DNA of 64,000 bases from Paraburkholderia kirstenboschensis (lineage in GTDB: Bacteria; Pseudomonadota; Gammaproteobacteria; Burkholderiales; Burkholderiaceae): assembly GCF_904848585.1 (NCBI RefSeq), contig NZ_CAJHCR010000001.1:930001-994000 (forward strand), given 5' to 3'. A program made the position numbers and the translations under genes. The notes below the pieces were generated by a model. The model was not told the origin of the DNA, ran no database searches, and saw nothing but the letters and a program-made list of their open reading frames with translations. This document shows positions 54,488 to 62,911 of this stretch, piece by piece; the first letter of the stretch is position 1, and each line of letters opens with the position of its first letter.

Positions 54488-54952
54488 ATGTTCGATCCAA
54501 CCGAAGCTCCGTTACCGTTCCATCTGCGCAAAGCCGGCATGGACGATTTCGAGTTCGCCGAGGCGCTGACTCATAGCAACATGGGCGGCTATTATCAGCG
54601 GCATCATCTCGTCTGGCGCGGCGATCTGTTTCTCGGCAGTTGGCGCGAGTCGGAGAATTTCATCCTCGAAATGGACGGCAAGCCGATTGGCGTGCTGCGC
54701 ATCACGCAGGAAGGCGATTCGCTTCATATCCGCGACGTGCAGATTGCCGAGGGATACAGGCGGCTCGGCGCGGGCACCTATCTGCTGGATATGTCCCACC
54801 AATGGGCACGCGAGCGCGGACTGCGCGAACTGCAATTGCGTGTGTTCGTCGACAATCCCGCGGCGCGGCTCTATCAGCGCAAAGGCTATAAGCTGGCCGG
54901 CCCGCGGCTTGCCCAGCTTGGCGCGATCCGTCATCTCGCGCGGCGCGTTTGA
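54488..54952 (+). CDS. GNAT-family N-acetyltransferase
   Basis: 154 residues from ATG 54488; the frame is open further upstream but reaches into the tRNA terminator. The acetyl-CoA motif is visible as Ile-Arg-Asp-Val-Gln-Ile-Ala near 87, Tyr-Arg-Arg-Leu-Gly-Ala-Gly-Thr-Tyr-Leu-Leu near 97, and Asn-Pro-Ala-Ala-Arg-Leu-Tyr-Gln-Arg-Lys-Gly-Tyr near 130. The acceptor substrate is unknown. It is convergent with the AraC gene, 16 bases apart. Confidence 0.88.
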   Translation: MFDPTEAPLPFHLRKAGMDDFEFAEALTHSNMGGYYQRHHLVWRGDLFLGSWRESENFILEMDGKPIGVLRITQEGDSLHIRDVQIAEGYRRLGAGTYLLDMSHQWARERGLRELQLRVFVDNPAARLYQRKGYKLAGPRLAQLGAIRHLARRV

Positions 54953-54968
54953 GCCGCCAGTCGGCGGT

Positions 54969-55883
54969 TTAGCGCTCCCCGCCGCTCGCCGCGTCCGCGC
55001 GGTTCGAGGCGGCCGGCTGGTCGGCATGGTCGTTCAGCTGCGCGTCGTCGCGATTCTCTCCATTTTCCAGTCGATGCTCCGAGCCCCGCTCGATAAACGC
55101 ACGTGGGCTTTCACCGAACGCGCGCCGGAACATCGCGGAAAAAGCGCTCTGGCTTTGATAGCCCAACTCCTGCGCGACATGCGACAGCGGCCGTCCCTGA
55201 CTCAGCAGGGGAATCGCCCGCGCGAGAATCGCCTGTTGCCGCCATTGAGAAAAGCTCACGCCAAGCTCCTGGCGAAAGAGACGCGCGATCGTGCGCGTAC
55301 TCGCTCCCACGCTCGCCGCCCACTGTTCGAGCGATTCACCGGGCGTCGGATCCGCGATTACCGCCTCGCAGAGCGCGCGCAGCCGCTTCTCGTTCGGCAT
55401 GGGCACCGACAGCGGCAGTGGCTCCGAACGGGTCAGCTCATCTAACGCAAGCGCGCCGAGCAACTGCTCGCGCGCGGGCGAGATGCCGGGCGTGTCCAGC
55501 GCGGCGATCACTTCGCGCAGCAGGTTCGAGACTTCGACCACGCGTGGGGCGTCGAGCCCGGCAGGCACCGTGCTTTCGGTGATGTACAGCGTGCGCAGGA
55601 ACGCGTCTTCGACGGCCACTACTTCATGGGTGACGTGCGGCGGTAGCCATATCGCGCGAGAGGGCGGCACCATCCACGTCGTGCCGGTTGTCGCCACCCG
55701 CAGCACGCCGCGCGATGCATACGCGACCTGCGCCCAGGCGTGCGTATGACGCGCGAAGTGAGAACCCATCGGCATGGGGCGCGAACGCACGCGAATAGGA
55801 TGCGTGTCGTTCGGCTGAAACTCTGGCGGAGTGTCGGTCAAGCTGACGAAGCTGGACCGGTCCGAGCCGGCGTACGGAGTCAT
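54969..55883 (-). CDS. AraC-family regulator with a cupin-like N-terminal domain
   Basis: 304 residues from ATG 55883. The N-terminal half has the cupin sensor pattern His-Phe-Ala-Arg-His-Thr-His-Ala-Trp near 44. The C-terminal third has two helix-turn-helix units: Leu-Glu-Gln-Trp-Ala-Ala-Ser-Val-Gly-Ala-Ser-Thr-Arg-Thr near 180 and Val-Ala-Gln-Glu-Leu-Gly-Tyr-Gln-Ser-Gln-Ser-Ala-Phe near 232. A polar Asn/Asp/Ala tail of about 40 residues follows. It is divergent from the gamma-glutamylcyclotransferase-like gene, which may be its target. Confidence 0.9.
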   Translation of the reverse strand: MTPYAGSDRSSFVSLTDTPPEFQPNDTHPIRVRSRPMPMGSHFARHTHAWAQVAYASRGVLRVATTGTTWMVPPSRAIWLPPHVTHEVVAVEDAFLRTLYITESTVPAGLDAPRVVEVSNLLREVIAALDTPGISPAREQLLGALALDELTRSEPLPLSVPMPNEKRLRALCEAVIADPTPGESLEQWAASVGASTRTIARLFRQELGVSFSQWRQQAILARAIPLLSQGRPLSHVAQELGYQSQSAFSAMFRRAFGESPRAFIERGSEHRLENGENRDDAQLNDHADQPAASNRADAASGGER

Positions 55884-56024
55884 GGCAAAAGTCGATTTAC
55901 GGACCAAAACGCTGCGGGTTCTAGGCCCCAACATGAGCGGATTCTCATTGTAGAGCGTGCATGGTTTCGGACGTTGCATAATGTCCCGATTGACCGACCA
56001 CCTATTCGAGGAGCACGAACGACG

Positions 56025-56426
56025 ATGCAAACCGTCTTTGTATACGGCACGCTGCGGGCGGGCGAAGTGAACGACATCCGCGAAGCCGCGGCTCGCAATG
56101 AAATAGCCGAGCCGAATCTGCTCGGCACGGCCACGGTTCGCGGCCATCTGTTCGACTTCGGTTCGTATCCGGGACTCGTTGTCGACGAGCAGGGCGTGGA
56201 TGTAACCGGCGATGTTTACGAAATCGACGATGAACTCGTCGCCGTGCTCGATGAGATCGAAGCGGTGTATCCCGGCGTCGAAGATCGCTTTCTGGCCCGT
56301 GAAGTGATGGTCAAAGTGGACGGCAACGTCGTGAACTGTCGCTTCTATCCGGTCACGCCTCACGCGGTGAAGGGGCTGCAAGAGATCAAGTCCGGCGATT
56401 GGGTCGAGTATCGCGCGACGCGTTGA
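56025..56426 (+). CDS. Gamma-glutamylcyclotransferase-like protein
   Basis: 133 residues from ATG 56025 with GAGGAG upstream. The opening Val-Phe-Val-Tyr-Gly-Thr-Leu-Arg is the hallmark substrate loop; Gly-His-Leu-Phe-Asp-Phe-Gly-Ser-Tyr-Pro-Gly near 41 and an acidic Asp-Glu-Ile-Glu near 79 with the likely catalytic Glu complete the fold. The family (AIG2/GGCT-like) acts on gamma-glutamyl amines, but the substrate of this branch is not known. A convergent terminator separates it from aceB. Confidence 0.9.
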   Translation: MQTVFVYGTLRAGEVNDIREAAARNEIAEPNLLGTATVRGHLFDFGSYPGLVVDEQGVDVTGDVYEIDDELVAVLDEIEAVYPGVEDRFLAREVMVKVDGNVVNCRFYPVTPHAVKGLQEIKSGDWVEYRATR

Positions 56427-56487
56427 CACGCCCACCACGCGCTCGTATGCGCTGGTATGTGCTTATATGCGCTCCTCGCGCATAAGA

Positions 56488-56521
56488 AACGGCCCGCCAG
56501 GCATGCGCCTGTCGGGCCGTT
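56488..56521. terminator. Bidirectional terminator between the cyclotransferase gene and aceB
   Basis: A near-perfect inverted repeat: AACGGCCCGCCAGGC, loop ATGC, GCCTGTCGGGCCGTT, with one mismatch. Confidence 0.75.
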
Positions 56522-56575
56522 CAGTTGGTCAATCGTTGCACGCGGTCGTCGTTACAACCCGACGAGCGTTCGCGT

Positions 56576-58177
56576 TCAGATTTCTTCGTAAAGCGGCAGC
56601 GTCAGAAAGTCGGTGAATTGCTCCGACGTCGACATCTCTTCGAAGATTTGAGCCGCGCGTTCGTACGGTTTCGTATCGCCGCCGACGGCCTGCTTCACCT
56701 TGTCGAGTTCCTGCACGGCCAGTTCGCGCACCAGCTCAGCAGTCACCTTGCGGCCATCGTCGAGCGTGCCCTTCGGCGAGCGAATCCACTGCCACACCTG
56801 CGAGCGCGAAATTTCGGCGGTAGCGGCATCTTCCATCAGGTTGTGGATCGGCACGCAGCCGTTGCCCGCGAGCCACGAGCCCAGGTAGTGAATGCCGACG
56901 TTGATGTTGTTGCGCAGACCGGCTTCGGTGATCGGCGCTTCCGGACGGAAGTCCATCAGGTCCGTGGCAGTAACGAGCACGTCGTCGCGTTGTTTGCCGA
57001 TCTGATTCGGCTTGTCGCCCAGCACCTTGACGAATTCCTCCATTGCGATCGGCACGAGGCCCGGGTGCGCAACCCAGCCGCCGTCATAGCCGTCGCCGGC
57101 ATCGCGCGCCTTGTCGGAGCGCACGCCGGCCATTGCCTTGTCGTTCGCGGCGGCATCGTTCTTGATCGGAATCAGCGCGCTCATTCCGCCGATCGCCGGC
57201 GCGTTGCGGCGATGGCACGTCTTCAGCAGCAACAGCGCATACGCGCGCATGAACGGCGCGGTCATCGTGATCTGCGAGCGGTCGGCGAGACAGAAGTCGC
57301 GGTCGGACTTGAACTTCTTGATCGCCGAGAAGATGTAGTCCCAACGGCCGGCGTTCAGCCCCGAGCTATGTTCACGCAGCTCGTACAGGATTTCGTCCAT
57401 CTCGAACGCGGCAAGAATGGTTTCGATCAGCACCGTCGCGCGAATCGTGCCGCGCGGCACGCCGACCGCTTCCTGCGCCGCGACGAAGATATCGTTCCAC
57501 AGGCGCGCTTCCAGATGGCCTTCCATCTTCGGCAGATAGAAGTAGGGGCCCGAGCCGCGCGCGACCAGTTCCTTTGCGTTGTGCACCATGAAGAGCGCGA
57601 AATCGAAGATGCCGCCCGACACGCGCTTGCCGTCCACCTTCACGTGCTTTTCGTCGAGATGCCAGCCGCGCGGACGCACGATCAGTGTGGCAACCTTGTC
57701 GTTCAGCTTATAACTCTTGCCGTTCTGCTCGAGCGAGATCGTGCGGCGTACGGCATCCTTCAGATTGATATGGCCGGTGATCTGGTTGTCCCAGCTGGGC
57801 GCATTCGAATCCTCGAAATCGGTCATGTACGAATCCGCGCCCGAGTTCAGCGCGTTGATGATCATCTTGCGCTCGACCGGGCCGGTGATCTCCACGCGGC
57901 GGCATTGCAGGTCTTTCGGCAGCGGCGCGATGGTCCAGTCGCCGTCGCGCACGCTCTTCGTCGCGGCGAGAAAGTCGGGACGCTCGCCGGCGTCGAGCCG
58001 CTTCGTGCGCTCCGCCCGTGCCTCCAACAACTGCTGACGGCGCGGCTCGAACGTGCGATGCAGCGCGGCGACGAGTTCGAGCGCCTCGCGCGTGAGGATC
58101 GCTTCATAGCCCGGCTTGATTTCGGCGGTGATTTCCATGCCCTGCGGCAGCGACAACGATGACAGCGGATTCGCCAT
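56576..58177 (-). CDS. aceB: Malate synthase A
   Basis: 533 residues from ATG 58177 with AAGGAG upstream; the longer frame to 58273 lacks a site. The length equals the A form. Motifs: Asp-Phe-Glu-Asp-Ser-Asn-Ala-Pro-Ser-Trp near 120, Arg-Pro-Arg-Gly-Trp-His-Leu near 165, Leu-Glu-Ala-Arg-Leu-Trp-Asn near 218, and Trp-Asp-Tyr-Ile-Phe-Ser near 283. It joins glyoxylate and acetyl-CoA to malate in the glyoxylate shunt. aceA is 3 kb away on the same strand, with four genes (dehalogenase, lysR, usp, aceA) in that stretch rather than a compact operon. Confidence 0.95.
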   Translation of the reverse strand: MANPLSSLSLPQGMEITAEIKPGYEAILTREALELVAALHRTFEPRRQQLLEARAERTKRLDAGERPDFLAATKSVRDGDWTIAPLPKDLQCRRVEITGPVERKMIINALNSGADSYMTDFEDSNAPSWDNQITGHINLKDAVRRTISLEQNGKSYKLNDKVATLIVRPRGWHLDEKHVKVDGKRVSGGIFDFALFMVHNAKELVARGSGPYFYLPKMEGHLEARLWNDIFVAAQEAVGVPRGTIRATVLIETILAAFEMDEILYELREHSSGLNAGRWDYIFSAIKKFKSDRDFCLADRSQITMTAPFMRAYALLLLKTCHRRNAPAIGGMSALIPIKNDAAANDKAMAGVRSDKARDAGDGYDGGWVAHPGLVPIAMEEFVKVLGDKPNQIGKQRDDVLVTATDLMDFRPEAPITEAGLRNNINVGIHYLGSWLAGNGCVPIHNLMEDAATAEISRSQVWQWIRSPKGTLDDGRKVTAELVRELAVQELDKVKQAVGGDTKPYERAAQIFEEMSTSEQFTDFLTLPLYEEI

Positions 58178-58269
58178 GTTTTCTCCTTGGTCGGTCAGAT
58201 TGCAAAATGCAAAGTTGAAATGCGGTGGTAGTGGATTCAGTTGATTCGATGAGTTGCCGGAGGCGAGCG

Positions 58270-59133
58270 TCATGCGCCGGGGCTGTGGCGTATGCGGCTC
58301 GTTGTGACGTGGGCGCGTCCGGCAAATGTGACGGTCTTCAGAAAAGCCAATAGATCGCTCATGCCCGCACCCGTGCCGTGCGGCGTCACGCCCAGTTCCT
58401 CGAGCGGGGCGTTCTGTCGGTTGAGCCAGAACGTCGTGAAGCCGAACCAGGTTGCGCCGGCGACGTCCCAGCCATTCGACGACACGAAGACGATCTCGCG
58501 CGGATCCACGTCGAAGGCTTGCGTGCCGAGCGCATAGGCGGCGGGCGCGGGTTTGTATGCGCGCACGGCGTCGACGGAAAGCACATGGTCGAACAGGCCG
58601 CTCATACCCGCGCTTTTCACCGCGACGTCGAGCATTTGAGGGTTACCGTTCGACAGAATCGCGAGGCCGGGGCGCGATCCGCCTGACGTGCCAGCCGCAG
58701 AGGATGTAGCAGGTGAGGGTCGGGATGCGGATGCCGACACGGGCTTAGAGCCAGACCCAGACCCAGACGCCGCATCCCGCAGCAAACGCAGCGCAGGCAC
58801 AGCATCGGGAAACGCCGACAGACACGCGTACTCATCCATCAGACGCTTTTCAGCGGTACGGCCGAGCGTGAGTTGAAGCTTTTTCGCGGAGAAGCGCAGA
58901 GCGTCGAGCGTGACGTCCCAGAACGGACGGTAGTGCGCGGCGTCGCCGCCGGCATCGGCCAGCGTGCGCAACTGCGTGTATTCGATCTGTTTCTGACGCC
59001 ACAACTGCGAGAGGGCGTCGCCGCGTCCGGGGAAGATCTGCTCCGCGGCAGCGATCACCGAATGCACGTCGAAAAGCGTGCCGTAGGCGTCGAAAATCAC
59101 TGCTTTAAGGGAGAGTGTCGTTGTGGCCGACAT
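58270..59133 (-). CDS. Haloacid dehalogenase type II with a low-complexity insertion
   Basis: 287 residues from ATG 59133. The HAD nucleophile Asp is in Phe-Asp-Ala-Tyr-Gly-Thr-Leu-Phe-Asp near 14-22; Leu-Ser-Asn-Gly-Asn near 160 and Lys-Pro-Ala-Pro near 193 follow, then Val-Ser-Ser-Asn-Gly-Trp-Asp near 216, all as in L-2-haloacid dehalogenases. Between residues 123 and 152 is an insertion of Ser, Gly, Ala and Pro that does not occur in the usual enzyme. The substrate may be a haloacid or another small acid. It is divergent from the LysR gene. Confidence 0.9.
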   Translation of the reverse strand: MSATTTLSLKAVIFDAYGTLFDVHSVIAAAEQIFPGRGDALSQLWRQKQIEYTQLRTLADAGGDAAHYRPFWDVTLDALRFSAKKLQLTLGRTAEKRLMDEYACLSAFPDAVPALRLLRDAASGSGSGSKPVSASASRPSPATSSAAGTSGGSRPGLAILSNGNPQMLDVAVKSAGMSGLFDHVLSVDAVRAYKPAPAAYALGTQAFDVDPREIVFVSSNGWDVAGATWFGFTTFWLNRQNAPLEELGVTPHGTGAGMSDLLAFLKTVTFAGRAHVTTSRIRHSPGA

Positions 59134-59280
59134 TGCCGTGCGCTCCTGTCAGAGGTCAGGACGGATTGTATTAGCGCTGCTCTGCGCTAAAAAAGAGGGC
59201 AAAGATCACTTGATCTTTTACTTTCATGAACCTAATCTGACGCGCACCGGCCAACTTCGCCGCGCTAACGGCACCCTTCC

Positions 59281-60183
59281 ATGGACCGATTCAAGCAGAT
59301 CGAGACCTTCGTCACTGTCGCCGCGAAGGGCAGCCTGTCCGCCGCGGCGCTTGCCGAAGGCGTGGCGCCCGCGATCATCGGACGCCGTATCGATGCGCTC
59401 GAAGAACGCCTCGGCGTCAAATTGCTGGTGCGCACGACACGCAAGATCACGCTGACCTTCGAAGGCTCGGCGTTTCTCGAAGATTGTCAGCGCATCATTC
59501 ACGACATGCAGAATGCCGAGGCGAGCGTGTCGGCGGGCGGCGTCAAGGCGAGCGGCCACTTGCGGCTCTCGGCGCCGGCCGGCTTCGGGCGCCGCCACGT
59601 CGCACCGCTGGTGCCGGCGTTCACGGTCGCGCATCCGGATGTTTCCATCACGCTCGATCTGTCGGACCGGCTCGTCGATCTGGTCAACGAAGGTTTCGAT
59701 TGCGCGGTGCGGCTCGGCGAATTGCCCGATTCTTCGCTCGTGTCGCTCAAGCTCGGTGAAAACCGGCGCGTGTGCGTGGCGTCGCCGTCGTATCTGAGCC
59801 GGCGCGGCGCGCCGCACAGCCTTGCGGATCTTGCGCAGCACAACTGTCTCGCGCTCGGTGCAAGCGCCAACCAGCAGCGCGGCTGGATGTTCCAGCAGGG
59901 CGATAAGGTCGTATCGATCAAGGTGTCCGGCACGATGGAATGCTCCGACGGCGCCGTGCTGCACGAGTGGTGTCTCGAAGGCCACGGGCTCGCGTGGCGT
60001 TCGTGGTGGGAAGTCGGCGCGGACATCGCGGCGGGACGCCTCGTGAGCGTGCTCGACGAGTTCGCCGCGCCGCCCATCGGAATTCATGCGGTGTTTCCGC
60101 AGCGCCGCCATTTGCCGCTGCGGGTGCGGCTCTTTCTGGATTTTCTCAAGCATACGTATGGCCTTCCGGAATACTGGGGCTGA
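59281..60183 (+). CDS. LysR-family transcriptional regulator
   Basis: 300 residues from ATG 59281. The N-terminal helix-turn-helix (Phe-Val-Thr-Val-Ala-Ala-Lys-Gly-Ser-Leu-Ser-Ala-Ala-Ala near 11 and Arg-Arg-Ile-Asp-Ala-Leu-Glu-Glu-Arg-Leu-Gly near 36) is followed by a LysR substrate domain from about 90. The Gly-Arg-Arg-His-Val-Ala-Pro-Leu opening and the repeated Asp-Leu-Ser-Asp-Arg-Leu-Val-Asp-Leu fit the CrgA-like branch. It probably controls the divergent dehalogenase gene; 147 bases separate the starts. Confidence 0.93.
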   Translation: MDRFKQIETFVTVAAKGSLSAAALAEGVAPAIIGRRIDALEERLGVKLLVRTTRKITLTFEGSAFLEDCQRIIHDMQNAEASVSAGGVKASGHLRLSAPAGFGRRHVAPLVPAFTVAHPDVSITLDLSDRLVDLVNEGFDCAVRLGELPDSSLVSLKLGENRRVCVASPSYLSRRGAPHSLADLAQHNCLALGASANQQRGWMFQQGDKVVSIKVSGTMECSDGAVLHEWCLEGHGLAWRSWWEVGADIAAGRLVSVLDEFAAPPIGIHAVFPQRRHLPLRVRLFLDFLKHTYGLPEYWG

Positions 60184-60386
60184 CGCGGCGCAACGGGTTT
60201 TCCATATTCGGACAGACCCTCGATGACGGTTTGCGGGAGGTATCCACGACCTACAATCCTTTTGAGGCCAGTACGCAAAGCCTCGGCCGGCGCTGACGCA
60301 TGTGCTGTTCACGGGCGTGAAAAAAGCGCGGCAATGCCGCGCCGAGCGCAGCCGGCAGGGCGGCTGGACACGGATACGGAGGGCAC

Positions 60387-60821
60387 ATGTTCAAGCACAT
60401 TCTCGTTCCGACCGATGGTTCAGATCTCTCGCGCAAGGCGATGGCCGGCGCAATCGATCTCGCGCAGGCGGTCGGCGCGCGCATCACCGCCTATGCATGT
60501 CTGCCGCAATATCCGTACGCGCCGTTCTCCGACATCGTTGTCGAACCGCCGTCCGAGTTTCTCGAACGCAGCGAACGCGAAGCGCAGCAGCATCTGCGCG
60601 AAGTGGAACTCGCCGCGAGCCGTGTCGGGGTGGTCGTCGACAGGCGCACCAGCGTGCATCCGGCGCCGTATCTCGGCATCATCGAAGCGGCGGAGCGGGG
60701 CGCGTGTGACGTGATCTTCATGGCTTCACACGGGCGTCGCGGTCTGGGCAGCCTGCTGATCGGCAGTGAAACGCAGCGGGTGCTCACGCATACTAAAATC
60801 CCGGTGCTCGTGTACCGCTGA
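60387..60821 (+). CDS. Universal stress protein, UspA family
   Basis: 144 residues from ATG 60387 with GGAGGG upstream. The UspA fold starts Ile-Leu-Val-Pro-Thr-Asp-Gly-Ser-Asp; the ATP-type motif near 112 reads Ala-Ser-His-Gly-Arg-Arg-Gly-Leu-Gly then Gly-Ser, with Ala where many ATP-binding members have the first Gly. It may still bind nucleotide. Single-domain stress proteins of this size form dimers and respond to starvation or redox stress. It is convergent with aceA, with a hairpin and a tandem repeat between. Confidence 0.9.
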   Translation: MFKHILVPTDGSDLSRKAMAGAIDLAQAVGARITAYACLPQYPYAPFSDIVVEPPSEFLERSEREAQQHLREVELAASRVGVVVDRRTSVHPAPYLGIIEAAERGACDVIFMASHGRRGLGSLLIGSETQRVLTHTKIPVLVYR

Positions 60822-60867
60822 ACTTTGCGCGCGCTCGTTTCCACAACGTTGCAGCCGACGGCGGGAA

Positions 60868-60894
60868 GACGCGCCGGCGATGCGCCGGCGCGTC
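60868..60894. terminator. GC-rich hairpin between the usp gene and aceA
   Basis: GACGCGCCGGC, loop GATGC, GCCGGCGCGTC: 11 perfect pairs. No U-run follows, so it may be a Rho-linked or mRNA-end structure. Confidence 0.55.
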
Positions 60895-60980
60895 GTCCGT
60901 TCGCCGCACAATGCGTTGTGCTGGCTTTCTGTCTAGCCCCCGCCTTGCGAGAACCCGCCATCGGCGCGGCGCAGTAATAT

Positions 60981-61035
60981 GCCGATGCGCCGATGCGCCG
61001 ATGCGCCGATGCGCCGATGCGCCGATGCGCCGATG
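60981..61035. repeat. 8-bp tandem repeat array
   Basis: GCCGATGC repeated six times perfectly from 60981, plus a partial seventh ending GCCGATG. It lies between the usp and aceA stops in non-coding DNA. Confidence 0.92.
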
Positions 61036-61134
61036 GCGAGACTCCTCCCTGTCGACGGCGGAACTCCGGCAAAACCGCTTCGCCGTTGTTCCACCGTCTG
61101 TCTGCTGACGTTTCGCGATCGGGCCGCGAGGCCG

Positions 61135-62442
<1,308 letters not shown>

Positions 62443-62528
62443 GATTTGCTCCTTGGTTGCCTGAAAATGGATGGTGAGCTCTGTCTTCGTGGAAGCGGTC
62501 AGCCGCTGAGGCGTTCCGTTTCGTGAAG

Positions 62529-62540
62529 TCTTATATAAGA
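62529..62540. promoter_or_regulatory. Palindrome upstream of aceA
   Basis: TCTTATATAAGA is a perfect 12-bp palindrome 87 bases before the aceA start, in the region where the promoter should be. It could be an operator overlapping a -10-like sequence. Confidence 0.45.
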
Positions 62541-62627
62541 GTCTAGGCAAATCAATGGACACGCAATAGCCGCCCGCATGCGATTTTCTGATATTTATTC
62601 TTGCGTAGAATCAGTAGGTTACGAATT

Positions 62628-62648
62628 TCGTTTCGCATTAAGAAACGA
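62628..62648. promoter_or_regulatory. Second palindrome upstream of aceA
   Basis: TCGTTTC, 7-base spacer, GAAACGA: perfect 7-bp inverted repeat about 190 bases before the aceA start, of a size suited to a dimeric regulator. Confidence 0.4.
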
Positions 62649-62756
62649 TTTTTCCCATCTTGCAATCGTCATGTTGTGCCGTGCAGCACGATTTTTTACG
62701 ACGCAAAAAATTTTTGCACATCGTGAAATTTGGGAGGGGATGGAGCACGGGCGAAA

Positions 62757-62784
62757 AAAAACCGGTGCCTGGGCACCGGTTTTC
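62757..62784 (-). terminator. Intrinsic terminator of the helicase gene
   Basis: AAAACCGGTGC, loop, GCACCGGTTTT; on the minus strand the U-run follows the stem. It is about 130 bases beyond the helicase stop. Confidence 0.85.
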
Positions 62785-62911
62785 AGTCCGACCCGACGAC
62801 AGCAAGAGGCTGCGGGGTCTGCACAACTCATTACGTCTAGCTTCCACCAGCCAGGCGCGGCTGCCGCATCGAAGCAGGCAAACCGCTACTGGCCGTGAGC
62901 GCTTGCGCGCT

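Larger units (their letters stand above)
62443..62911. other. Leader and upstream region of aceA, and 3' end of the helicase gene
   Basis: No gene is seen. It contains the palindromes at 62529-62540 and 62628-62648 and the terminator at 62757. Confidence 0.6.

Noticed and set aside
56525-58162. 545-codon rightward frame
   Set aside because: Antisense to malate synthase A.
60981-61035. CRISPR array
   Set aside because: The units are 8 bp without spacers, so it is a simple tandem repeat. No CRISPR array or cas gene was seen in the window.
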